Assembly: GCF_003417065.2 (NCBI RefSeq)
Contig: NZ_QVLT01000019.1
Span: 1 to 64,000 of the forward strand
DNA length: 64,000 nt
Direction: 5' to 3'
Origin: Hymenobacter lapidiphilus
GTDB lineage: Bacteria > Bacteroidota > Bacteroidia > Cytophagales > Hymenobacteraceae
The notes beneath the pieces are model-generated. The model was not told the DNA's origin. It searched no databases and saw only the letters and a list, made by a program, of their open reading frames with translations. Below are positions 6,898 to 17,539 of the stretch, in pieces. Position 1 is the stretch's first letter. Each line of letters opens with the position of its first letter. A program made the translations under genes and the position numbers.

Positions 6898-8435
6898 CTA
6901 CTGCTCAGCCGGTTGCCGGCCCAGCCAGCCCCGCACACCCTTCGCCCGCGCCGACTTCAGAAAATCCTGGATGCCATCGGCCATGCGCCGTGCCATCTGC
7001 TGCTGCTGAGCAGGATCGGTTAGAACTTTGGCATCTTCGGGGTTGGAAATAAAGGCGGTTTCGACCAGCGCGTTGGGGTAGTCGGTGGGGCCGTTGAGGG
7101 CGAAGTTGAAGTTGCCCACCAGCCCCCAGCCCGGCAGTCCGGTTTGCTGCATGCGCCCGTACAGGGCCGCCGCCAGCGGCCGGAAGGCCGCGTACCGGTA
7201 GAAGGCGCTGGTGCCCCGTGCCGCCGCGCTGCCTGCCGAGTTCACGTGCACGCTCACCAGCAACGCCGGCCGCTGCTGCCACAGCAGCGCCACCCGCTCG
7301 GCCATGCTCAGGCTTTCATCGGCGGCGCGGGTCAGCACTACGGTAGCGCCGCGGCGTTCCAGCTCGCGCTGCAGTTGCTGCACAATGGCCAGTGTCAGGT
7401 CCTTCTCGCGGGCTCCACTAGCTCCCACGGCGCCCACGTTGCTGCCGCCATGGCCGGCATCGAGGGCCACGCGCAGGCCGCGCAGCTGCAGCCGCGCCGG
7501 CGGCTGGGCCACCCGCACCACCAGCGTGTTCTGCTCGTAGCCGATGTGGTAACCCCAGCTCTGGCGGTGGCGCAGCGGCAGCACCAGCCGGAAAATATCG
7601 GCCTGCGGCTGCTCATAATACACGGCCCCCAAGGCCTGCAAACCGGCCCGCTGGGTTATCCAGTTGGTGTTGGAAGAGGCGCCGAACACGTCAATCACTA
7701 GGCGGGTGGGGTTTTCCAGGATTTGCGAGCGGTAGGGCAGCCGCTGCGTGAGCGGCACCCGCACGTAATCGTACACCGAGTCGCCTTGCACGCTCCAGGA
7801 GCCGGTGAGCGAGGCAGGCACGAAGCCCCCTGACGGGAGTAGGCGGGCGTATTCCAGGGGCAGCCAGGCGTAGTGGCCCTCGGCCAGCCGCACCCGGTAC
7901 TGGCCTCCTACCCGGCCCACCACGTGCAGCACCACCAGCGAGTCGAGGTAGCCCAGCTTGGCCCCGCCCAGCCGGTCGTCGCCGAGGCCGTAGTTGAGGT
8001 GAGCCAGCAGGCCGCGCGTAACGGCCAGCAGCGGCTGGCTGGGGCTCAGCAGGCGCACGGGGGCAGCCGTGGGCAGCGAATCGAGGCGGCCGTTGGGCAG
8101 GCGCAGGTGCAGCCACAGCGGCCGCCGGCGGCTCCGCCCAGCGTATCGGCGGGCTGTATTATATAAGTGCCCTGGTACACGCCCCGCCGGCCGCCGGCCA
8201 GCGCGGGGGCCAGTTCCGTGAGGGACCGGCCGCTGAGGAAGGTGGCCCGGCCGCCCGGCGTACCCGTCAGGCGCACCTGCAGCGCATCGCCGGGGCTAAG
8301 CCATTGCTCGCCGGCGGGTACCGTTTCCACCTTCTGAATCAGGCGCTGCGCCTGCACCGCGGCCATCGGCAACAGCAGCCCGCAGGCCAGCAAAGCCACC
8401 CAGCGGGCTGCCTGAAAATTGATTTTCTGCCGCAT
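6898..8435 (-). pseudogene. N-acetylmuramoyl-L-alanine amidase (Amidase_3), frameshifted
   Basis: Two minus-strand frames together make one amidase of about 512 residues. The first (from 8435) starts with a signal peptide (MRQKINFQAARWVALLACGL to AVQAQ) and an SH3-like N-terminal region. The second holds the zinc amidase domain: LRVALDAGHGGSN (first zinc histidine), GAREKDLTLAIVQ (glutamate ligand), LLVSVHVNSAG (second histidine) and NALVETAFISNPED (catalytic glutamate). Such enzymes cut the peptide from muramic acid in peptidoglycan, in the periplasm. The frame is lost in the GC-rich run at about 8119-8137, where the downstream frame continues LWLHLRLPNGRLDSLP. One missing base explains it. 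Sequence error and true inactivation are both possible. Confidence 0.85.
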
Positions 8436-8487
8436 AGCGAAGAAATAATGAAGGGTGCTCCACCCCAGCGGAACCGGTTGCAGCCAG

Positions 8488-9015
8488 TTAGGGCTGCTTC
8501 ACGGCCTGCCCCAGGTCTTTCACGTCGCGACTGGTTTCGAGGGCGGTAAACTCGGTTTGCAGGGCCCGGATGTGCAGCTCGTCGCGGCCCTTTATGTCGA
8601 GGCGCACGGCCCGAAACTGGGCGTTAAGCTGGCGACTAACGGCCGTAGCGTAATCCCAGTCGCGCTGACTCCACTGCTTGCGACGGGCGCGCACTTGCTG
8701 CATAAACTGCACAAAAGCGGGCTCGATGGTAGCCGACGTGAGGCCACTGATGGCGGCGTAGGATCCCAGCAACTCGTTGCTGAAGGCCTGCCCGGCGGCG
8801 GGGTCGAGGGGCTGGCGGTTACGGATGCGCGAAACGGAGTCGAAACGGGCGGCACGCCGGCCGGCCACGCGCAGCTTGTCGGCGGCGCGCTCGGCCAGCG
8901 TATCGAGTTTCTGGGTTTCTCTCTCCACTACCTCCTGCCGCTCGCGCGGGGTCGAGTCGCAGGAAGAAAGCAGGCTGGCGGCGGCCAGCAGCGAAAGCAA
9001 AACGGGCGTTTTCAT
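8488..9015 (-). CDS. Lipoprotein of unknown function
   Basis: The 175-residue protein starts MKTPVLLSLLAAASLLSSCD, a clear lipoprotein signal with the acylated cysteine at 19. The mature part is charged and probably all alpha-helical (ERQEVVERETQKLDTLAERA, then VQFMQQVRARRKQWSQRDW), with no membrane segment. I do not recognise a family with confidence. It lies on the same strand as the amidase and the TonB-domain protein but is separated from each by about 50 bases, so co-transcription is possible. A periplasmic or outer-membrane-anchored role is inferred from the lipobox alone. Confidence 0.75.
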   Translation of the reverse strand: MKTPVLLSLLAAASLLSSCDSTPRERQEVVERETQKLDTLAERAADKLRVAGRRAARFDSVSRIRNRQPLDPAAGQAFSNELLGSYAAISGLTSATIEPAFVQFMQQVRARRKQWSQRDWDYATAVSRQLNAQFRAVRLDIKGRDELHIRALQTEFTALETSRDVKDLGQAVKQP

Positions 9016-9067
9016 GCCCCAAGGTAAAACTTGTCGGGCAGACTGCGGCTACTGCACTCCTGTTGGT

Positions 9068-9646
9068 TTAGCGCGCGGCCAGCCGAAAGGTGAAAGGCAC
9101 GTCAATCTTCGACACCACGGCGCGGCTGCCCACACGGGCCGGAATCCACTGGTTGGGGATGCTGCGGGCCACGCGCAGGGCCTCCTCGTCGCAGCCGGCA
9201 CCAATACCGAGCAGCACCTGCTGGTTGCTGGCTTGCCCGAGCGTATCAACGGTAATCGTGATGATGACCCGGCCCTGCACATTTTTGGCCTCGGCAGCGG
9301 CCGGGTAGCTGAGTCGGCCCGTGTGAACAGCCAGCGCGGGGTCGCCGCCGATAAAGAAAACCGGATGGGTCAGTCGCACGCGGCTCCACTCGCCGGCGGC
9401 CGTACGCACTGGATATAGCACGTCATCGAAAGGCCGAAAAAAAACCAGCCGGCCGGCCGAATGGTCGTACTTCTGAGCAATGACCTGCGAGCCGTCGCGG
9501 GTGGTGGCGTAGTATTCCCAAACACCTACTTTCTCGCCCTTTTCCATCAGGCCGCTGCCGGCAGCCGTTTTGCGCAGCTTCTGGGCCGGGGCCGAAATCG
9601 ACAGCAGCAGGCCACAGGCCAGACTGAAAAGGAACGCGTGTTTCAT
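9068..9646 (-). CDS. Secreted protein with TonB-like C-terminal domain
   Basis: The 192-residue product starts with a signal peptide (MKHAFLFSLACGLLLSISAPAQ). Residues about 30-70 (MEKGEKVGVWEYYATTRDGS, QVIAQKYDHSAGRLVFF) resemble a MORN-like toxin-antitoxin-unrelated repeat seen in Bacteroidota envelope proteins. Residues about 100-192 match the TonB C-terminal fold: YPAAAEAKNVQGRVIITITV, DTLGQASNQQVL, DEEALRVARSIPNQWIPA. There is no N-terminal membrane anchor or proline-rich spacer, so it is not a classical TonB energiser. Such proteins are common in this phylum and their partners are mostly unknown. The start is the only ATG that gives the signal peptide. Confidence 0.8.
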   Translation of the reverse strand: MKHAFLFSLACGLLLSISAPAQKLRKTAAGSGLMEKGEKVGVWEYYATTRDGSQVIAQKYDHSAGRLVFFRPFDDVLYPVRTAAGEWSRVRLTHPVFFIGGDPALAVHTGRLSYPAAAEAKNVQGRVIITITVDTLGQASNQQVLLGIGAGCDEEALRVARSIPNQWIPARVGSRAVVSKIDVPFTFRLAAR

Positions 9647-9907
9647 AGCAAAAGCGCTGGACAGAACAGGTAGCTAAAAGGCGCCGCAACTACCAGCGCC
9701 CGCCAATTAGACATACAAAGAAAAACATTTCTTTAGTACAAATAAGCCCTTACCTGCTTTCGATTCGATGAAGCACCCAAAATGAGCTGCAAATACCAAA
9801 AAAGCTTTCCGGCGTACTATTCTGCAAGCTAAATACTGGTGGCGACAAGGAAAAGCGGGTATTACTCGCAGCCAATCATTTCGTGTAAAAACACAAAAAA
9901 ACATCCA
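9647..9907. other. AT-rich intergenic region upstream of the TonB-domain gene
   Basis: This 260-base stretch is clearly AT-richer than its surroundings. On the minus strand, TTATTTG is followed about 15 bases later by TTTCTTTG (around 9713-9740), a one-mismatch version of TAnnTTTG, so the promoter of the TonB-domain gene probably lies here. A minus-strand 65-codon frame (9707-9904) is rich in Phe and Cys, matches nothing and is not called. Confidence 0.35.
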
Positions 9908-10369
9908 TCATTCCAACTCCTCCCGCAACGTGCGCAGCTGCGCCTGCAAACCGGGCCAGGCGGGGCAAATCTGCTCGATGCGGTGCAGCACCCGCAGTGC
10001 CCCACGGATGTCGCCGAGGGCCCGCAGCATGAGCGCCTGGCCCGATAAAGCCCCGAAGTGACGGGGCTCGCGCTGCAGTGTTTCGCGCACGTCGCGCAGG
10101 GCGGCTTTGTACTCGCCGCGCACAAAATAGGCCGTCGCCCGCTTGTTCCAACCCTCGGCGTAATCGGGCGCCATTTCGGTGAGGAAGGTGAATTCCTGGA
10201 TGGCCAGTCCGTAGTCGCCGGCCGAGAGGGCGCGGGTGCCGGTTTCAAGTCGCTTGTCGAGCAGCGGGTGGCCGGCCGTCAGCCAGATTTGCCAGATGCC
10301 ATCCTGCAAGGTTTCGATTTCGGCCGGTGCCGTGGCCTCGCGCAGGCGGCTGAACAGGTCGTCGAGCAT
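9908..10369 (-). CDS. Tetratricopeptide repeat protein
   Basis: The 153-residue product, from the ATG at 10369 (MLDDLFSRLREATAPAEIET), consists mostly of TPR helices: LETGTRALSAGDYGLAIQEF, TEMAPDYAEGWNKRATAYFV, RGEYKAALRDVRETLQREPR and HFGALSGQALMLRALGDIRG each show the A/G/Y/A spacing of a 34-residue TPR. No signal peptide is present, so it is likely a cytoplasmic protein-interaction module. The longer frame start at 10414 adds residues from the palindromic repeat side and looks untranslated. The partner is unknown. Confidence 0.85.
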   Translation of the reverse strand: MLDDLFSRLREATAPAEIETLQDGIWQIWLTAGHPLLDKRLETGTRALSAGDYGLAIQEFTFLTEMAPDYAEGWNKRATAYFVRGEYKAALRDVRETLQREPRHFGALSGQALMLRALGDIRGALRVLHRIEQICPAWPGLQAQLRTLREELE

Positions 10370-10408
10370 GAAGGAAAGTGGAGAAGTGAGAGGTTCGGAG
10401 AAGGGCCA

Positions 10409-10551
10409 TGTCATCCTGCGTGGCGAAGGGTCTGCACTGAAGATGGCTGCAAAAGATATAGCTTCTGCACAGATCCTTCGCCAGCGCAGGATAAGCTGTT
10501 TAGAAAGTCATTGATATTAATGACTTTCTAAACAGCTTCGATGACAGTACG
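10409..10551. repeat. Nested palindromic element (46-base palindrome inside a longer inverted repeat)
   Basis: The outer arms are TGTCATCCTGCGTGGCGAAG (from about 10409) and the inverse CTTCGCCAGCGCAGGAT (to about 10492). The outer right end then resumes as CGATGACAG (10539-10547) after a near-perfect 46-base palindrome (10493-10538) with AAGCTGTTTAGAAAGTCATT arms. The inner palindrome therefore looks inserted into the older outer element. It has the same AAGCTGTTTA ends as the element at 4335-4450. The element sits between metF and the TPR gene. Confidence 0.6.
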
Positions 10552-10596
10552 CTTACTCACGATTCTACCACCTCACTACTTCACCATTTCCCCCAT

Positions 10597-11553
10597 CTAA
10601 AACAGCGCCGCGGCCACTTGGCGGATGCTGTCGGATTTGCCCATGCTGTAGTAGTGCAGGCAAGGCACGCCGTGGGCCATCAGCTCGCGGCTCTGGTTGA
10701 TGCACCATTCGAGGCCAATCTGGCGGGCGGCGGCGTTATCGGGGGCCAGGTGCACGGCGTCGGCCAGCTCCTCGGGCAGGTTGAGGTAGAAGGTACGCGG
10801 CAGCATGGTAAGCTGGCCTTTGGTGGTGAGCGGCTTGAGGCCTGGGATGATGGGCACCATAATGCCAGCTTCGCGGCAGCGCCGCTCAAAGGCAAAAAAC
10901 TGCTCGTTATCGAAAAACATCTGGGTCACGATGTACTCGGCCCCGCGGTCGACCTTGTGCTTGAGGTAGCGCAAATCGGCTCCGTAGTTGGGCGACTCGA
11001 AGTGCTTTTCGGGGTAGCCGGCCGTGCCGATGCAGAAGTCGGTGGCCCAGGTGTCGTCCTGCTCCTCATCCAGGTACGCGCCCTTGTTGAGGTCCGATAC
11101 CTGGCCAATTAAGTCGCAGGCATAGCTGTGGCCGTCGGGCTCGGGCACGAAGCGGCCCTCGCTCTTGATGGGGTCGCCGCGCAAGGCCAGCACGTTATCA
11201 ATGCCCAGAAAGTGCAAGTCGATGAGGGCGTTTTCGGTTTCCTCCTTCGTGAAGCCCCCGCAAATCAAATGGGGCACGGTATCCACGTCGAAGCGGTTTT
11301 TGATGGCCGCGCAGATGCCTACCGTGCCGGGCCGGCGGCGCACGGTTTTCTTTTCGAGCAGCCCGTTGGGATGCTGGCGGTACACGTACTCCTCGCGGTG
11401 GTAGGTCACATCAATAAACGGCGGCTTGAACTCCAGCAGCGGCTCGATATTGGAAAACAGCGTCTGGATATCCTCGCCCTTTTTGGGCGGCAGCACTTCG
11501 AAGGAAAACAGCGTTTTGCCTTCGGCGCGAGTCAGGTGTTCGGTTACTTTCAT
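10597..11553 (-). CDS. metF: Methylenetetrahydrofolate reductase
   Basis: MetF reduces 5,10-methylene-tetrahydrofolate to 5-methyl-tetrahydrofolate using FAD and NAD(P)H, which supplies the methyl donor for MetH. The 318-residue length is normal. The family pattern is clear: FSFEVLPPKKGEDIQ (17-31), FIDVTYH (46-52), DNVLALRGDP (about 119-128), VTQMFFDNEQFFAFERRC (about 209-226) and PIIPGLKPLTT (about 235-245). It follows metH on the same strand. The 101-base gap is filled almost entirely by a type B palindromic repeat, which may lower read-through. Regulation through the metH SAM riboswitch is likely if the two are co-transcribed. Confidence 0.95.
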   Translation of the reverse strand: MKVTEHLTRAEGKTLFSFEVLPPKKGEDIQTLFSNIEPLLEFKPPFIDVTYHREEYVYRQHPNGLLEKKTVRRRPGTVGICAAIKNRFDVDTVPHLICGGFTKEETENALIDLHFLGIDNVLALRGDPIKSEGRFVPEPDGHSYACDLIGQVSDLNKGAYLDEEQDDTWATDFCIGTAGYPEKHFESPNYGADLRYLKHKVDRGAEYIVTQMFFDNEQFFAFERRCREAGIMVPIIPGLKPLTTKGQLTMLPRTFYLNLPEELADAVHLAPDNAAARQIGLEWCINQSRELMAHGVPCLHYYSMGKSDSIRQVAAALF

Positions 11554-11557
11554 ACAA

Positions 11558-11654
11558 GTAGGGGCGGGGCTTGCCCCCGCCCGGCTAGCGGAACGATGTC
11601 GTGTAAAGGATTAAGTGGACGGCGCGACCGTCCGGGCGGGGACAAGCCCCGCCC

Positions 11655-11658
<4 letters not shown>
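11558..11658. repeat. Type B palindromic repeat, copy 1 (between metH and metF)
   Basis: Ends are GTAGGGGCGGGGCTTG (left) and the inverse CAAGCCCCGCCCCTAC (right), with CCCCGCCCGG and CCGTCCGGGCGGGG as inner arms around a variable centre. Copies occur at 30838-30969 and 32238-32346. The right end contains the metH stop codon (minus-strand TAG at 11655-11657). Confidence 0.75.
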
Positions 11659-15461
<3,803 letters not shown>

Positions 15462-15533
15462 AACGGCTCGGCTGGAAAAATCGGCGACGAAAACACCTAT
15501 CCAGAAAGAGCCGGGCACGAGGCCGGTTCCGCA

Positions 15534-15642
15534 CTTATCTTCTTCCAGACCGACCAGCGGCTTGAAAAGGGAGTTAGCACCTTGTTTTAAATCAGGTTGC
15601 TAAGACGTCGTCGGGCCCAATCCCTCGGTCTTTCTGGATAAG
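15534..15642 (-). promoter_or_regulatory. SAM-I (S-box) riboswitch upstream of metH
   Basis: Read on the minus strand, the leader shows the S-box consensus in order: CTTATCCAGAAAGACCGAGG, GATTGGGCCC, the pseudoknot/kink-turn side, TTAGCAACCTG, a variable loop, AAGGTGCTAACTCC, and a 3' strand GGAAGAAGATAAG that closes helix P1 with the 5' CTTATC. This matches S-adenosylmethionine-binding class I riboswitches, which usually switch methionine genes off when SAM is abundant. The aptamer ends about 70 bases before the metH start. Between them CCGGCC and GCCCGGC could form an expression-platform hairpin. The mechanism (transcription or translation) is unclear. Confidence 0.93.
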
Positions 15643-15650
15643 TAACGAGG

Positions 15651-15681
15651 CGAAGATAGAACCGAAACTGCGGATTGCCAA
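15651..15681 (-). promoter_or_regulatory. Promoter of metH (Bacteroidota type)
   Basis: On the minus strand TTG (15681-15679) is followed after 20 bases by TATCTTCG (15658-15651), one mismatch from the -7 consensus TAnnTTTG. Transcription would start a few bases before the 5' strand of riboswitch helix P1, just as a riboswitch leader requires. Confidence 0.6.
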
Positions 15682-15761
15682 GGCGGTGGGTTGCCGGGCG
15701 CTTTCCCAACGCCGCCTGCGGTTTCGCGTAAGCCGTACTTCCACCCTACCGAACTTCAACT

Positions 15762-16757
15762 ATGGCTACCAAGAAGAACCCTACCCCCGATAAAGCCCCA
15801 AAGCCCGCCACGCAGCCCGCCGGCGACACGGCCGCCACGCCCGCCGCCAAAAAGGCCGCCAAAGCCGCCGGCCACGCCCCCGAGCCGGTGGAGCACCCCA
15901 CGGCCAAAGACATGGCAAAGCACGCCCAGAAGCTGCCCTACCCGGCCAAACAGGCTGATATGGAGCTGCAGCCGGGCATGGGTTTCAGCACTTACCGCCC
16001 CGCCGGCAAGCTCCAGGATAAAGTAGCCCTGATAACCGGGGCCGACTCGGGTATTGGGCGGGCCGTGGCCGTGGCCTTCGCTATGGAAGGCGCCCATGTG
16101 GCGGTGCTATACAACGAAAACACCGTGGACGCTGAGGAAACCAAGCGCCTCGTGGAGGCTCAAAACCGGCGGTGCCTCCTGCTGAAGCTTGATGTGCGCC
16201 AGCCCGAAAAGTGCAAAGAGGCCGTGGCCCGTACCCGCGCCGAGCTGGGTGGCCTTAATATCCTCGTCAACAACGCCGCCTACCAGATGGCCCAGCAGAA
16301 GTTCGAGGACATTCCGGAGGAGCAGATTCGGCGCACCTTCGACACCAACATTCTGGGCTACATCTGGATGGCGCAGGCCGCCGTGCCGCACCTGCAAAAG
16401 CACGACTGCATCATTAATACCGGCAGCATCGTGGGCATGACCGGCATTCCGCTGCTCATTGATTATGCCAGCAGCAAGGCCGCCATCCACGCCTTCACCA
16501 AGAGCCTGGCCCTGAACCTGGGCGAGCGGGGAATCCGCGTGAACTGCGTGGTGCCCGGCCCGGTCTGGACGCCCAACATTCCGGGTACTATGCCCAAGGA
16601 GGAAATTGCGAAGTTCGGCCACGAGGTGGCTTTGGCCCGCCCCGGCCAGCCCGAGGAGCTGGCCCCCGCCTACGTGCTGCTGGCCTCGCAGGACGGCTCG
16701 TTCATGACCGGCTCGCTGGTGCAGGTGACCGGCGGCAAGCTCAGCAGCGACGACTAA
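15762..16757 (+). CDS. SDR-family oxidoreductase with Lys/Ala/Pro-rich N-terminal extension
   Basis: Residues about 85-331 form a classical short-chain dehydrogenase: VALITGADSGIGRA (cofactor loop), NILVNNAAYQ, NTGSIVGM (catalytic serine), YASSKAAI (YxxxK) and VPGPVWTPNIPGTMP. This branch resembles YghA/YhdF-type glucose or aldehyde reductases with an N-terminal arm. The first 66 residues are low-complexity (MATKKNPTPDKAPKPATQ, then AAKKAAKAAGHAPEPVEHPT) before PYPAKQADMELQPGMG. The substrate is unknown. It is co-directional with a gluconate dehydrogenase subunit 3-like gene and a GMC oxidoreductase, which suggests a role in sugar or polyol oxidation. Diverges from metH. Confidence 0.9.
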   Translation: MATKKNPTPDKAPKPATQPAGDTAATPAAKKAAKAAGHAPEPVEHPTAKDMAKHAQKLPYPAKQADMELQPGMGFSTYRPAGKLQDKVALITGADSGIGRAVAVAFAMEGAHVAVLYNENTVDAEETKRLVEAQNRRCLLLKLDVRQPEKCKEAVARTRAELGGLNILVNNAAYQMAQQKFEDIPEEQIRRTFDTNILGYIWMAQAAVPHLQKHDCIINTGSIVGMTGIPLLIDYASSKAAIHAFTKSLALNLGERGIRVNCVVPGPVWTPNIPGTMPKEEIAKFGHEVALARPGQPEELAPAYVLLASQDGSFMTGSLVQVTGGKLSSDD

Positions 16758-16887
16758 CATTTTCAGGTTTTGGAAGAAAGAGCGGAGGACGTAAGCTGAA
16801 CCCGAAGCCAACTCGGCGGTTCCTGTTCAGACCGTCTCTAATAATCCGCTCGACAACCCCCGTTTTCACCTCTCTCTTCTCAACTGA

Positions 16888-17484
16888 ATGCCCCATTATC
16901 CCGAAGGCACCGTCCGGGCCCTACTGGAAACCGACCTCGTGACGCCCGCCACCCGGGCGGCGCTGGAGGCCCGGCTGACGGCCCCGACCACGTACGAGCC
17001 GCAGTTTTTCGACGCCGATACCTACCGGCTGCTGCAGGCCGTGGCCGCCCGCATCTTCCCGCAGCCCGACCGCGAAACGCCTATTGCGCTGGCTCCTGGC
17101 GTAGATGCGCGCCTACTGAGAGGCGACGCCGACGGCTGGCGCTACGACTCCATGCCACCCGACCGTGAGGCTTACCGCCTCGGCCTGGGCGGCATCAATC
17201 AAGCCGCCGAAGCTAAGTTCCAGCAGCCTTTTACAAAGCTGGATGAGGCTCAACAAGACAGCATCATAGAGTTGCTGGCCGCTGCCGAAGCCCCCGGCGA
17301 AAACTGGAGCCAACTGCCCCAGGACCGTTTCTTTGAGGAGATGCTGGCCGAGCTGACCGAAACATACTACGCCCACCCGCTGGCCCAGGAGGAAATCGGC
17401 TACGTAGGCATGGCCGACGTACCCGGCTGGCAGCGCATCGGTCTGGGCGAGCTGGAACCCCGCGAGCCGGAGGAAGTGAAATAG
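16888..17484 (+). CDS. Gluconate 2-dehydrogenase subunit 3 family protein
   Basis: The 198-residue protein matches the pattern of the small gluconate dehydrogenase subunit: FFDADTYRLLQAVAARIFPQ, the phrase YRLGLGGINQAAEAKF, the acidic helix KLDEAQQDSIIELL, and FFEEMLAELTETYYAHPLAQ. In known complexes this subunit accompanies a flavin (GMC) dehydrogenase subunit, encoded here by the next gene 55 bases downstream. There is no signal peptide or Tat motif, unlike proteobacterial versions, so the pair may work in the cytoplasm. No cytochrome c subunit gene is present. The electron acceptor is therefore unknown. Confidence 0.88.
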   Translation: MPHYPEGTVRALLETDLVTPATRAALEARLTAPTTYEPQFFDADTYRLLQAVAARIFPQPDRETPIALAPGVDARLLRGDADGWRYDSMPPDREAYRLGLGGINQAAEAKFQQPFTKLDEAQQDSIIELLAAAEAPGENWSQLPQDRFFEEMLAELTETYYAHPLAQEEIGYVGMADVPGWQRIGLGELEPREPEEVK

Positions 17485-17539
17485 TGCCTGCGCTGTCATT
17501 CACCGAATCACTCATTTCACTACCTCACCACCCCACCTC

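Noticed and set aside
9707..9904. 65-codon minus-strand frame in the AT-rich gap
   Set aside because: No plausible family, and it overlaps the region expected to hold the TonB-domain gene promoter.
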